A DNA stretch of 64,000 bases, from assembly GCA_034190875.2 (NCBI GenBank), contig CM067354.1, positions 66,670,668-66,734,667 on the forward strand, given 5' to 3'. Source of the DNA: Urechis unicinctus (Eukaryota; Annelida; Polychaeta; Xenopneusta; Urechidae). Positions 12,692-27,519 of this stretch are shown piece by piece (the stretch's first letter is position 1; every line of letters begins with the position of its first letter). The position numbers and the translations under genes were made by a program. Under the pieces are notes generated by a model. That model was not told where the DNA came from, searched no databases, and saw nothing but the letters and a program-made list of their open reading frames with translations.

Positions 12692-13189
12692 CTGATATAA
12701 TTTACGAACTGTCATATTCAAGCTTACCCCAGTGATTGCATGACACTTCGCTCACAACGCATTAAATAATTAAGTTTAACAGATAACAAAGGTGGCGTCT
12801 AGCGTACAAACAAATGTAAAACGCGGTTTATTTGAAAAGCTGTGTTTTCTTAAATACTCTTAACGACAATGCTGACAAATACTATGCATATCTGCACTCG
12901 TCATATCCTTCCGAACTTTTTCTAGCAAACAATTTTCATTTTAATGCGCGTTTCAAGCAGCAGCAGACATATTGTGGCATTGATTAATGTCAAATAACCT
13001 AGTAAAGTATTCTAACGACCATAAAACGCATATATTACGTCGAAGCTTGGAGTAGAAATATGGTGACGATTTAATACGTCTTCAATTATTGTGGGAGGAT
13101 TGTGTGGTTGTCGATGCATGCCGATTGTATGGACTAACATTTCATCAAGATTATCAATTTCACGCCCGCATTAAACACATTGCAATAAA
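12692..13189. other. Unmatched DNA with one short copy-2 match
   Basis: The first 25 bases (ACTGATATAATTTACGAACT and following) match 31,762-31,786 closely, a small remnant of unit homology between E and C. The rest has no match and no coding signal. Confidence 0.45.
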
Positions 13190-13597
<408 letters not shown>

Positions 13598-16500
13598 CAA
13601 AGGCAAAAAGTGGCAAAACATAGATGACTTCTACCAGGGCTACTTATTAACCCAGCACCATCGGACGTGTTTCCTCATTCATGAACTGAATAACATCGAA
13701 TAATACTTCTCGCCAATAATTAAGCAGTATTAAATAATCAATTGCACTATGAATTGCAGCATATAGTTTGTATCCATTCAAATTAATAGCCAAACTATAA
13801 AAGATGTGGACGGAAAAAAATAATAATGAAACACACCGTCGTCTCTACAAAAAAGACCGAATGCAATTTGCTTACAAACGCATTTGCGATGTTGCAGATA
13901 TTCGTATGTGGTCGGCTTTAGATCGACATGCATTGCATTGAACCACAAAGCCACAGAAACTCTTACACATACACCGTTTAGGAAGTGAGAAAGCTCACCG
14001 TTATCTTAGTAACCTAAGGCAGCTATATGCATGTATGAAAAAGGTTAATCTCACATATTACTCAGTGCTTTTCCGACGATCAAGAATAATGCAACTATTA
14101 CATCTATTGCATACATGTACCAGCAGTAGATAATCAATGCATCTGCTAAACTCTGTAACCTGTTTGGTATGCATTATATGCAGTATAAGGCAATGGATTG
14201 TGGAGGATATGGGGCTAAACGTTCAGGATTTTGATTGCAGCGTAACAGTTGTTTTCATTCACATTTTTACAATTTGGTTGTGACGTGGCTAAATCCCTTG
14301 CACCAAAACTTAACCAGCAATATATTGTGGGTTTTAATCATAGCAATATCATTCATTTATAGGCTGCCAACGTGAACTGTTACTGAACATGAAGCCGTAG
14401 ACGTTAGGACAGATTGAGTTCATCCAAATGTAATACTAAAACTGCGAGCATCAATATACAGCAGCTGTTACGAACAAATAGTTTATTGAGACAAGAGATC
14501 CTCATACAATGATAAATCATCGGTGATATGGTGAAAAGTGATTTACTGGTTGCATCCGTTCTAATCAAATTAATCGTTCTCTAACTTTTACACGCAATAT
14601 CAACTTCTTCCAAGATCGTCTAATCATTTTCTAGAATCACCTCGAAGTCAACAACAAGAGCGTTAAGGGCCGGATTGTGCTCCTCAGTACTGTTTAAACG
14701 ATGTAAAATCACGCGCGCGCACCTATTTACTTTTGCCATGACTCTAAACAATAAAACACCTGCTCGATGTGACATGAACACATGTTTTGCAATGACTTAT
14801 AAATAACGCGCTCGGTGAGTGAATGAAAGTAGAACTGATTAGATACCGTTTACCGCTTGGCGGGACGGTTCCTTGCGAGCCTGTGTATATTGGTATGTGA
14901 TTATCACATCCTGATCATTCACTTCGCAAAACAAAATCAAGGGTGGAGCTTAAAGAAAATACGCAGTTTAGTGAAACTAAATTTGAAGTCTACCGTCGGA
15001 AATTTTGATATCGTTGTGCGTATCATACAATTTACTTTAATGTTGATTAATGCCTATTGTATAAGTTGGGCAAAGACGCATCCAGTGACTTTCATAATTT
15101 TTTATCATTATTCAATTATCTGAACTACAGACACCCATTCAAGAAATAATTGTTTTAAGGAAAGCATCCCATTTTCTAGATATTATTGCAAAAGGAAGTA
15201 GCGTTTTTTTCAGCTGCACATTGTTCTCTACCTGGCTCGAATGAAACTGTATAAGCCGAATACATGCGTATCCTCATTCGAGTTTGCCTTATACGTTAGT
15301 TTCATCATCTTTAACTGGATACTATACTATATTGGCAGTCAGATTGTACAGCCTTGACGCTACAAACGCTTCGGCAGCTATTGCTGAAGACCTGTATTCC
15401 AAAACGGTCAACATTTCTATATAAAAAAGGGAAACAAGCACTGCAATTTTATTATTAAAGAAAGACACACGGACTATTATGTTGCCTTTAATTCGACAGA
15501 AGCGCCACAAAAATAATAATAACAAATTATGAGCCGGATTCCCTGTTTTTGTTCCCCATTTCCACATAAAAAGTAAATAGCAACTGCTTCTATCTGACAT
15601 TTGCTAAGCCGCATTATATGATTGCACACTACGTTACTAATTGTACGGAGAAAAGCAATTATAGTATGTATAGATGCTGCTATATTTATTGGGGCGAGGC
15701 CAAATATATGCCAAGCACATCGCAAATTATCGGCCTGTCCCTAGCACGTGATCCGACGCGGAATTTCTAGATATATTAAATATTCAGTCATACCATATTG
15801 GGCTGCCGAAAATCCGTGTCAAATACAATGATAGGCATATGCCATTTTGACATTATCATCACTTTCACGCTTCATACTATTAGTCATGACATGTATGTAA
15901 ACAATATATACCATGTTATGTAACTGTTTTTCAACTCTTTCGTGTTTATTAACCTAAAATACAGAAGGAGATTGGTATGTGTTATCAGATCCCTGCATGT
16001 TTCCATTGACCCTCAAAATATTCATTCTAAAAATGGCTGACATATTTAAATGGCTGGAGCATGTCTGCATTGTTTTCTGTGTGGTGCCATGACTTATTGG
16101 ATAGTCATAGGGTAGTCCACTGAGGATACATACCAAACGTCGACTACTGCACCAAATATAGGCTGAGGTGTTGTTTATCACATTAGTATCACTACATCAT
16201 ACAAGTGAAACACCTTTCGATAGGTTTAATTAACATTTTAGCTATTAAAAGTATAAATTTGTTTCAATGGAAAGGCAAAATTGTTATATATACAAGATTC
16301 GCTGTTACAATCTTGTAATATACACGTTGAAGTATATGAACAAATATCAGGCTGTGAGGCGCAAATATTGAGAGCCAATATTCTTTGATATTTTAACAAC
16401 GGGTAGCAGGTTAGCTATTGCTTGATTGTGAACACGTACATATATTCCGTTCGACATGGATTTTGTTAGAAACGTGATCGCATTATAAATTATACAAGTT

Positions 16501-17179
16501 TGAGCTCGTGTGTGACACTTTATGACCATGGAAGAAACTCATTTTCATAACCTTTGCCGTGACCGATTTGATATTGGATCATTATTGTTACGACTTCAAA
16601 ATAGTAGGAGCAATCTAAGAATTGTAACAAGACATCCAACACTGCCCATGGTCTGCAACTGACCAACGTCACGACATAAGGTATTGACAATATCTCACCA
16701 AAATGTCAAGGCATTAAATTTTTTTTGTTATACTCATTTAGTTGAGACCTTGACTTGAGCAACTAGTTATTTTGCTAGTTCAATGATAAGCTAAGAATAC
16801 GAAGCCGATATACAATTCCCTTTTTGTGGTCCGGAAGTATGGCAGTAACATATATGGTAACTCTCAATGATCTACTTGCTCAAACGACATACTTGTAACA
16901 AACCCACAATCTTCTGTATTTGACTTGTGTTACAATGTTGCGTGAGGTAAAATTTAGAATTTATCTTTACAATGGCAGGGTGGTTTATTGCTAGAGCCAT
17001 TTAGGACGGCTGATCTGTTCATTTATACGGGATCTACGGGAAAGTTCAGTGCTACATCTATGACGTGAATCCTATAATGACAGCCTCTCCATTGCATCCT
17101 TTTTTGCCCAATTTACTATGCTTTCCTGGAATGTATCATCTTTTATGTTTTTATCAATGCAAAACAGTTTTTTTTGGCT

Positions 17180-17420
17180 ATTGAATATCGTACCACTTCT
17201 ATCCTATGTATCATATATATGTCAATCCCCTAAAGTAAACTGCATTGATGTATTCCCATGTATCACGCTCTGTTTTTCTTACTACTCTTCTTTTAACATT
17301 ATACCTCAAAAATGCATACCGTACAAGGATCTGGTTTGAGGAGATTACTTGACCTTGCAGTTATCCTAAGGTATTATTTGTTCATTATTGCATTGATTGT
17401 TTCAAATGAACTTCCCAGAC
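17180..17420 (+). repeat. Block D inside C, copy 1
   Basis: Matches 40,708-41,030 and the displaced 2,955-3,297. Shared landmarks are ATGTCAATCCCCTAAAGTAA and the GTTTCAAATGAAC region. This copy lacks the first roughly 50 bp that the other two share. Confidence 0.8.
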
Positions 17421-17984
17421 TTAATATCTTGCGGTTGACATTCCGATCATGACTGACGCTTTTAAGCTCTGGCGTCCACTTATCATTCATCGGCTCTGCG
17501 AGCGCCAGTGAATAGCCAAATAATATTCCTCTGGCATTGTTGCAAGGAAATATGATGATAATGCCGACTGTCATAAGGATAAGCGTGGATTAATATGATA
17601 TTCCAAAGAAAATGAAGATTAATATATATATATATATATATGTATGCTGAACGTGACAAAATATATGGCCCATCTAAAATTGGACGCATTAGGAAATTTA
17701 ACATCAAGAGTGGTGCTTCTCATGGAAATGTATCATCTCTATACTATTTTCAATTTTTTTGCCCATGCTATTACATGGTATTATCGCGCTCGAGATTGTG
17801 TGCATAATAGCAACAAATTGAGGAATGCACAATCTGGACAAAAAAATAGCACAGCTTGACATATATTAATCCAGATTCGTTTACGACCGCAGCAATAATT
17901 ACGCTGAATGTAATATATTTTCCTATTGTAGCAAATAACCAGTCCTTGATGTTTTATCTAAATAGGGAAATTCTTATTCGGTTT

Positions 17985-18435
17985 ATTTCACCGCAGATGC
18001 AACGATTGCGTGTTTGATTTATGCGTGCAGGATGGTTAGTAGAGCATTCTTTAATACTTTTGTGTGTAAGTGGCTGTGTCGTATGAAACATACAACAATA
18101 TTTACCTAAATCATGTTTCAACAAATTACGAAACGTTTGTTTTACTGCTGACGATGTTGCGTTACTATTAGACGATATTAAATCTTATTGCGCAGCAACA
18201 CGGCTCACGAGGGCTTGAGTATCATATGATGGCATGTATTAGATGGCATGTTGTAGAGGATGCATTACATTCGCATGGCTCCTCAATAGTTTGCAATAAA
18301 TGTTTTTGTCACAGTCTCGTTAATCTATAATTAATGCTTCGTGCCATTGCGTGGGATTGTTATAAATGAGAACAACCTATATTGGACGCAATAAACAAGA
18401 GGCGAGGCTATCGAATGGGTGCATAGGTCTCATAT
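17985..18435. other. About 450 bp segment in C present only in copy 1
   Basis: Copy 2 passes directly from GGTCTAATTTGATGATCTGC to CATATGGCTAACTGGCATA near 42,270-42,305, where copy 1 has this extra stretch. No TIRs or target duplication seen. It is an insertion in copy 1 or a deletion in copy 2. Confidence 0.5.
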
Positions 18436-19830
18436 GATGCTCTGCTTATGGCTAACTGTCATACGATGCAGAATTTAGTGGGTTGGTAACAGTTATATTA
18501 TGGTTTCAATCATTTACAACTGGTATGGTCATTTAAATATATATAACTGGTTAAGATGGAAACAAAGGCGACAAAACATCTATCAGAACATTTTCTTTGG
18601 ATCATGGTGCAATCTATGCCAGCCCTATCAAAGTGGATATTAGAGACTTGATTGTAATAGCAGAGAATCATATCTTTGTTCATAATGACCACAACTATTC
18701 AGCTCCGAAGATGATAATGAATCTTCAGAGTGGGGTTGTGATAACACCGACCAGCCAGCGATTTACCAAAAGACGGATGCTAAACACCGGGGATGAGGCA
18801 GTCGTATATTATCTTTCATAGTCGATCAGATCGTTACATCAAATTAATATAATGAGCCAATTAATTAAGAAGCATTGAGCTCAATCGAGTGGGTAACAAT
18901 ATTCTAAATAGCATTGTGATCAATTAATGCGACAAAGAGGGCGTCAGCATTGCTATTCTAAGTGATTCCGATGTCACTTGCAAACTGGTGAATCCTCTGG
19001 TAAGCTGGTCAAACTATATCTGACCTACTAAAGGCAGGCTAAAATTCAAATTTGTATCAATTTAATGCCAATCAGTGGAAAGGAGCCTTCACCAACGTTC
19101 GATTGCACCGGTGAAGTATATGTGTCACCTAAAAACGTGATTATTAACACAATACGAGATCGTTCATATTCATCTACTTAAGGTTGATAGCACAGTGTGT
19201 TTAAACCGACCCAAACTAGGACGCCTTTGCTGTAATAACGAACACACTGCAATGGTCTTTACGTCAAACCGCAGAATAATACTTAAGTAAGAGATAACTG
19301 AGCCTAAAATATAACATATCTGTCTAAATATATCTTTAGCCAACGCGGCTGTACAGTGTCATATCACGCCTTTCAGGCTTTGCTCCTTTGCAATGCCATG
19401 CGCTTATGATTTTGGTTCAAGTGATGATAGATATAGCAAATATGATAATGACATGTTGGTTTATTAATCGATGGTCGTTTAAGATGTACACGCTCATCCG
19501 CTTGTACAATGGAATAGATTAACAACATGTTGTTACTTTGTCAATAATAAGAAGACGTATAGTAAAAAATCAGGATAGTCAAGGCATATTAAATGATGCG
19601 ATATTTGGTGAAACATTAGCTTGTCCAACATACGGGGGTTATAAATTCCTATCGCACATACACGCGATCGTATCGCCATCAGTCTTAAGCGAGACATAGC
19701 TATTTGATATCGCTGTTAACGCCCAAGGTAACATAATGGTGGTGATATATATGACTGGCCGTGATGCATGACAGTGTCCCTTAAGTGCCGTGGCTTCTTT
19801 AACATAAATCATAATATCAGATATGTTTAT

Positions 19831-21511
19831 ACATAGACTACACACTTTTGTCGGATAAGGAAATGTTTTGATTAGCATATTTAACAAGATGTTTAGTTGG
19901 CCTTGTATTAAAAATCGTTTTTGATCCCTATACTTTACATTATCCTCAGTTGAAAATAATTTTGTTGAGCCCTTGTTCGAAAACAAATTTGTAGATTTGC
20001 GAAATAAAATGTGTGTTTGCCGATGCGTTTGGCTATGTTCTCTAACAGTACCAAAGCCACCCAAAATGTCTGCTTTACTCACTAACATTTAATGCATTAA
20101 CATAATTAATTCACCGAATGCATGATTGGTTTAGTAACGGTGCATACATATAGAACAAAGTCGGTTACCTACATGCAGCTGTAGTCATACGATACGCCAC
20201 TGACTACACCTGTGTATCAACATCAAGTTGGGAGATATTATTTACGTGACAAGTCAAGATTCAATGACGTTCATTGCGTTGGATATCTTATAAACGATCT
20301 GCTGTAATCTATCAACGGAAGTATTGTTATGGTTTAGAATCAACTGCTAATATTAGGGAACAATATGTCTTAACTCATAAGTTCAGAATCGTCTGTAGCT
20401 CTACAATATCTTTCTAATTACCCCACGATCATGCACAATGAAACAGCTGTATACCCGATTAAATGTATATAACCTGTGCATTTGCATTGCCCGTATGTGC
20501 CATTTGACTAAACCTATTGACCGATTGAAATGATATATTCAATCAACTTTATTTGAATATTCAGGCATAATGTAGGATGTGCATTAACTTATTAATAGTG
20601 TGTGGTTGAATAGTTTCAGGGGGTATAGATAGTACTACTCTCAGTCGAGACATTTTCTTTGCCATATTTAGCAACAAAGACTTAGTTAACCACCGTTATT
20701 TGCTTCAGAGTGATAAACCATGATGAAACGGTACGATGCCAAAAAATGCCCTAAAATGTTAAAGTAAGCAATTTATTTCTGAATACATGAACCAAAACTA
20801 AAATTATCAGAATATTTGTTGAAACAAACCAGGCCCAATTAGCAGATGTTGTTATCGTCAAATGATATTGAAAGGCATTGTGTTGCGTAACAAAAGAAAA
20901 CAAAAATGCTAATCGTACGCCACAAATGCTATTACATTTGTAATCATGTACAAAAATCACATTTAAATGGAAACGCAAAGGTTATTGACATATGCCAGAT
21001 GGCTTAATATCTAGCGTTGTGTTAATTTCTTCGGAAAATGCTTAATGGTCATGTGAATATCTAATACTGGGCAGAATGTAACAACCAATTTTGCATAGGC
21101 TAATGCAGTGCTTTGATGATAGCAATGTTACACTGGCAGTCACACTAAACAGTCAAGACCACGCTGCCCCCGTGGCAAAAGTGCAGAGACTGAAAATCCA
21201 ACAACAAATGCTTGTACAACACGCGAAAGTTGCAAGCCAGTACTATAGAATTCGGTTTTTCTTGGCATGTTCATTCAGAATATTAACTTACATCATTCTT
21301 CAATGATACAGGACCTAACAATCGCAGCTGTCTGCCAATGTGCTCACATATATGTTCTCATATTTACGTTATATCCATTCACAGACAAATGTCATAAAAT
21401 GCAATGAGCAGGCGATTACCTTAATGGTTAATATCGGAACAAATTACTGTATTTTAAAAATATCATGTTCAATATATAAGTCTATGAATCACATCCGATA
21501 ATCGCATTCGT
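19831..21511. other. Junction between copies 1 and 2
   Basis: 1.7 kb with no homologue in the window. It does not resemble the junction between copies 2 and 3 (43,946-45,505), so the array has no common linker. No gene, RNA or terminal repeat recognised. Confidence 0.5.
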
Positions 21512-22900
21512 GGCCGTTGGAATCAAATTAACAGCATCACAAATGATAATGAATTTACGTATATCGCGCGCAACACATCATCTAATTCCGCCATTATTGA
21601 TATGGGTATCCTTCCTCTTTGCAACTTGTCTTCCTCCGTACAATGATGGATGATGATGTGTCGTTCTAAACTTGACCAGGGGAAATTATATCACATATTG
21701 GATGATGAGTAATGTTTGGCATTATAGCCTTTGATCAACGTTGATCGGCGTTTTCGAACATAAGAGAACAAACCTTCACATCCTGTAAATGCGCATCTCA
21801 ATTACAGTATTACGGCAGGTTTTCCCAAAGACACAATTCATGACTAATTGATCAGATTCTCAAGCACCATAATACCATAGGCGGCGTCCTTGTTTGCCTC
21901 TGTCACTCCTTTCAAAGTGTGTTATTCATGAGAGGCGCAAGTGTTGGATCTTGCTTCGCAAGCTCTGCAAACCTTAACGGAATCGTGAGAGTGATTCATA
22001 AAAACTTGACAGAAGACTCATATATTCAACACCTCCTGGTGACATAACGAGGCAATGCAATTACACGGGTATAGTCACGATTATTGTCTAATGTTGTAAT
22101 GTTCGTTTTACGAATGGGAACATAGCACATTCCTCATTTATTAGTCCATGGCAACAATATTACCACCTTAGCTATGTCTTGTTGAACGACATTTAGGCAA
22201 ATGATCTGCCGCAGAAAGTAAAGCAAAGGATCTCACAGATTCTCTATTGCGCAATATTCTGGTTCAGGTAGTATTAAATTTATGTGTTATACCGGTAAAT
22301 TATAGTAACATGAGTTATCTTTAACCACAGGCCAAATTAACGGTTGTAAGTGAGCGGTTGGTACACCATATTGGCCACAAAGGTAAACGAGCCGAGCCTG
22401 CTGCTGCGTTTAGTGAAATCCGATTAATGGACAATGTACTATTCAATGTACAGCATGAAATAAATTACGATCAAAGGGGGAAATGATATTCATATGAGGC
22501 TTATTTTATAATCACTGAAATCAACGAATGGCTATTTGTTCGAGAGGTGAGCGGTACTTGAGCAACCACTAGATTTAGTGGCGTTAAGACGTGTTTATTT
22601 CCCTGAGCAACTCCAATGTCTTTTGTGGCAAGCGGGGACAGATTTGGGATCATCAGGAATTATTGTTGTCGGTCAACCATCTAATTTCACCTAATGAACT
22701 AAGGTATCCTGGAGGTACGCAGTAGATTTGATGCAAATGTCACTGGTAGGGTTTAATCATTGGCATCCTACATGCATATGGTGACTTTCAGAAAGTGCAC
22801 ATTAGCATGACACAGCATCGCCGAAATTGCTGGGTTTAACGTTCCAATTGTTGCACATCCGCAGTCTAAATGTGGATTATTAAGCCTCAATGAATTGCCA
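21512..22900 (+). repeat. Blocks A2 and A3, copy 2
   Basis: Matches 1,543-2,955 and, from 21,870, 46,555-47,570. It contains the about 190 bp (21,940-22,145) missing from copy 1 and the right-end extension with CCGCAGTCTAAATGT shared only with copy 3. Confidence 0.85.
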
Positions 22901-24689
22901 ATGGAAGCTGATCCACCGAGCTAAGTAACTGGATTATTATGCAAATTATGAAGGTTCGTTTACGCCAGCAATTGCAGCATAATACTCGATGTTTGTTCCC
23001 TACATTAAAATATTTTGAGATATGGTTGCATCGAATTAAGGACTTGTCTCTCTATTTGTTGATTATATGTGATTTCTACAATAGTGTAGTATTGTGTAGC
23101 TGTAGTCTGCAAAACGCGAACATTACTACGTGCAATAATGGATATTGCCAATAGCATTGAAAAAGATACTCGTACGCTGAACATGCTTACTGGTTACGTT
23201 GTCGTATTAAGATAATGGTTTTGTATTTGCTATAAATTTTGTTAATTGCAAGCGTTATGCCTGCTCTTCTAAATTACCTTGTATTTGCATACGAGACTCT
23301 TACCCTTTTCATACTCCCTGTTTTACATCAGTATGTATATATGTGAAAGAGTCGGGAGGCGTTGGATATCCAAGTAATTGATTGGATGAGCTTCGTTGAT
23401 ATGTGATGTCTCTATTGCGTCCTATCACTCACGCCGTTTAAATGCTTGTGATATAGATTATTTTTTGGATTAACGCAAAAGACACACACAATCACGAAAC
23501 AACATGAGCATGATTTGCAGTGAATACTACTATGCACATCTATGCACCTTAAATCGAGAATGATTATAGAACAATGACACGCTTTAAGCTTAGCAAAATG
23601 ACGACTTCCAGTCATTTACCAGAACAATGTAATCATGGATTGATGCCGCTTTCTCTACTATTATCTATCTTGCGAGTCACCAGCATTTTAAACAATGATA
23701 TTTTTTGGCACGCAGGGTAATTGTCATTTTACCTAATTTTGTTTTTCAAAAAAAAGACGTAACGGATAGTATGAAAACATCACTAAAGCATTGATTTGAT
23801 AACGATGCAAAATGGTATCAGCCGCGAGCAGGCACAAAACAGCCAAAATTATCCCTCAAAAAGAACACATTAACTCCAAAAGGTAGGGCATACATGCTGC
23901 TTTAACAATAGCTGTTTATATTCATATTATGCATATGGATGAAACAAGTGGATTAGAATCCATAACGCTTCCCCTCCGGTGCTTGCCGTCATACTTATGA
24001 AGACAGAAGTAAGGTTTTGGCATAATGAAAAAGACCTGTTCGAGTATGTTGTGGTTCTTTGTGCGTAAATTAACATGGCTGCGATATTTTGTTGTTGAAT
24101 ACGCTATAGGAGATGAGATATGGTGAGTCATTAATAGTTTGCTGTTCGCACAGTCCAAGATTCGATATATTCGTGTATTATAAATGCATTCACTATGGCC
24201 TGTGGATAATGGAATTATTTTCCCTTTATTAAAAAATTGCAGAATGGCCGTCCGTTAAGGTTGTTGTTTGATCTTTCATTGTTGATATTATCAGCTCGTG
24301 CGTCTGATTGCACTGGGTTTGCTTTGGCTTAAGATATAGCTAACTATACACGCAACGGAGTTTTTATTGTGGAAACGGTATGAGACGAACGACGGAAAGA
24401 CAGATTCTAAGGATAATTGAAATTGTACATAAAAAATGAGAAAACAACGCTTGTTTCAAAGCATCCAATGATGCGCAAAGATTTGTTGTTATGTAACCAT
24501 GAAATATAGCAAGTGCAACCGTTACATCATTTCACATAATTTTGTAGGTCTACCATTCTTAACTTGACGGTATTAGTTCCTCGTGTGGTTTTTTGTTCAG
24601 TTTCAACTAAAGGCTGGTTGATTCCTCGGATATCTTTGTTGCGTGATGAAAAGAGTTTTGTACTAAATATATCCCCTGATTAAAGCTAT
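22901..24689. other. 1.8 kb copy-2-only DNA
   Basis: Lies between A3 and A4 in copy 2, the position taken by block D in copy 1. No match elsewhere, no frame longer than about 78 codons and no recognisable element. Confidence 0.4.
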
Positions 24690-24815
24690 GAAGTTTCACG
24701 AGCAATAAAAGATGAACCCTCTGAACATACCAGCACAATGCTAAGTCCCACATTATTTCACAAAGTTCTTCAATGCTGCATTAACTGAGAACGGACACTT
24801 AAAATAATCCCTAAA
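24690..24815 (+). repeat. Block A4, copy 2
   Basis: Homologue of 3,298-3,415. It is joined to block B by only about 25 bp, which dates the 2.3 kb at 3,416-5,765 as a difference private to one copy. Confidence 0.8.
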
Positions 24816-26065
24816 AAAGCTAGAGTAGAGTTCCTGGAACTACTGCTCGTAATTCGAGCCACAATCTTTTATAACCTCTGTATGTTTATGCATTACTGCA
24901 CACATGCCTTGCCTTGTTGAAATAATATGACAGTGCATAATTGAAATCGGTGATGCATTAATTCAATTCACTATACGCATTGTAGATGTAACAGATTAGA
25001 TTTTTTCCAATGAGATGTCCTTTACACTGCGCATAAGCATCAATATATGCATACACATATTTAATAATAATGCCATGATAATAGCATGTTGAAGATGACG
25101 CTGTACATTAGGTGTATACAGTATGTATCTTACTATACAATCATCAGATAAAGCCACAACATTACTTTTATCAGCCAGTGTTCGTGTAAAAGTATGAAAT
25201 AAGCCAAGCCTCTGTTATACAATTATCTAACTGAAAGCTTCACTGCCCGAGGAATGGATTATGTTGTTAATACTTTCAAGGCTATTGCAATCCCAACAAG
25301 CGATGTTGCGGTAGTAAATATTCAAGAGGCAATATTCAGATGCAGTCCGCCGATGATTTTAATATTGAACCCAGCCATGCCACAATCTAGCTGTAACTCC
25401 TGCACCTTTAGTTGTTATCAGTATTCTATCTGACAATTACACTTTAGTGCACAAACACATAACTATTAATAAGTATAACGGTGCATTACTGATTGATGAC
25501 GATGATATCTGATAATACGTAATTGAAATTCATTCACTACACGCATTATAGATATATATGATCAGATGAATTTTTTTATAAATAGGATATCATCTACCTT
25601 GCTTATATTCATAAATATCCGCATAAACCCATTTGACGGTAATGTTATTACGATAATATGTAAAATAATTATTATGTTGCATACACTACAGTTTCGTTCA
25701 TGTAAATTGGGTATATTTATCACACCATGCAATTGGCAGATATAGCTATGTAATGCCACAACATAATGACTATTTGTTTACGCCTTGCTGTCAATTACTA
25801 TGTTTTACTCAAGTTGCATACATTAGGCACCATGGCATCAAGAATTTGATTCAACAAGAGATTGCAATGAAGCGGAAAACTGATTTGGCTAACTGATGGC
25901 CATAGCTCGCGCAATTTGGCACATTTATTGACACTAGCAATAAAACCCTCATTAATTAAAACTTTTCCTACAATTTTAAACCGATGCAATTCGAACAAAA
26001 GATGATGGTAATATTTCAACGAAAATGATGTATGTCAACATGCATAGTCACAAGCATGGCTACAA

Positions 26066-26578
26066 GCATACATACATACATACATACATACATACATACA
26101 TACATACATACATACATACATACATACATACATACATACATACATACATACATACATACATACATACATACATACATACATACATACATACATACATACA
26201 TACATACATACATACATACATACATACATACATACATACATACATACATACATACATACATACATACATACATACATACATACATACATACATACATACA
26301 TACATACATACATACATACATACATACATACATCATACATACATACACATACATAATCATACATACATACATACATATATAAAATACATACATACATACA
26401 TACATACATTCATACATATATACATATATACATACGTACTTACATAAATACATACATACATACAGGCGTACTTACATACGTACCTACATATATACATTCA
26501 TACATACGTACATACATACATGCATACAAACCAAGATTAATACATACAAACATAAATACATCCATACATACATACATG
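26066..26578. repeat. (ATAC)n microsatellite, copy 2 (longest)
   Basis: About 510 bp. It is nearly perfect for the first 265 bp, then increasingly interrupted with ATAT, TACG and other variants. Both flanks match the arrays at 7,107 and 49,051: ATGTCAACATGCAT on the left, and GGCTG followed by ATCATTA(A/C)CTGCCG on the right. Decay is concentrated at the right side. Confidence 0.95.
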
Positions 26579-27369
26579 CGGCTGGATGGGAATCATTACC
26601 TGCCGTTTCTTTTTGTCGCTCGTTTTGCTACCAGGCGATGCCCACTGACACCTCAATCCGTCTGATAGATGCCCTAGGCTTTGTTGGCGTAAAACGCTCT
26701 GTGCTATCGTGTACGAGAGCGGCGGGTTAAATTGCAGTATGAGGACCTTACGTGATGGGATATACCCTGTTATCTATTAACTGTCTCGTTTTGCGTGAAA
26801 GTTTTGAAAATCCCATCAATGATTGATGCTTTGCAGGTGTAATTTGCCGCTTTGTTTGGAATGCAAGACATTGCAATCTATAGCAGACTTTATTACGTTT
26901 CATCACTTGGTTATTGCAGTATTATCATGGTTACCTTTATCATTTTATACACATTTTCTAAAAGAACTATCAGGAACGAGAATCTGTTATGTAGATATCG
27001 CTGCTGCGTGACTTTTCAACCGCTAGTTGAAAAGGTTTTCTGATGTAAAATTTAGAAATGATGATTAAGTATCTTCACGGGTTGGGCAGCGACTCAAAGA
27101 TCTCTCATTCATACTCCCATTATGTGATTAACTTTGCAAAATAACGTTGGAATATATATATTTACATAGATAATTTACCTGCAGTATGCGAACTTTATCG
27201 TCGTTTTAAGCACGAAACTATTCAGGCACTGATCCGCGAAGGCCACTAAATGAACAGCGTTTATACAGCATTGTACTATCGTGATATATGTAAACCGGTG
27301 TCGAATAAAGTAATATTCATCAAAGGGGCAGTATTAGCCTATTTACTTCAGTTAAAGTATGATTGGTTC

Positions 27370-27519
27370 ACAAAATAATATTCTTTCAGAGTAAATGTTC
27401 TGCATTACTACGTGAGAGTGTATAGTCCACGTTTTAATTTTTTTACAAAATAATATTCTTTCAGAGTGAATGTTCTGCATTACTACGTGAGAGTGTATAG
27501 TCCACGTTTTAATTTTTTT
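27370..27519 (+). repeat. 75 bp perfect-length tandem duplication
   Basis: Two 75 bp units (27,370-27,444 and 27,445-27,519) differ at a single base (A versus G near 27,393). Copy 3 has one copy near 50,046-50,120. The event is therefore private to copy 2 and far younger than the large array. Confidence 0.95.

Larger units (their letters stand above)
13725..19830 (+). repeat. Block C (with D inside), copy 1
   Basis: About 6.1 kb matching 34,775-43,945 in the same order. Landmarks shared include TTTACTTTTGCCATGACTCT, GCCTGTCCCTAGCACGT, TTTGTTTCAATGGAAAGGCA, TAGTTGAGACCTTGACTTGA and TAAATCATAATATCAGATAT at the right end. Block D lies at 17,180-17,420. A 149-codon minus-strand frame overlaps the right end (19,639-20,088). 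The homologous sequence at 43,730-43,930 has an in-frame stop where copy 1 reads Glu, so the frame is not conserved. Confidence 0.85.

Noticed and set aside
26066-26578. CRISPR-like regular repeats
   Set aside because: A pure tetranucleotide microsatellite without spacers, in a eukaryotic context.
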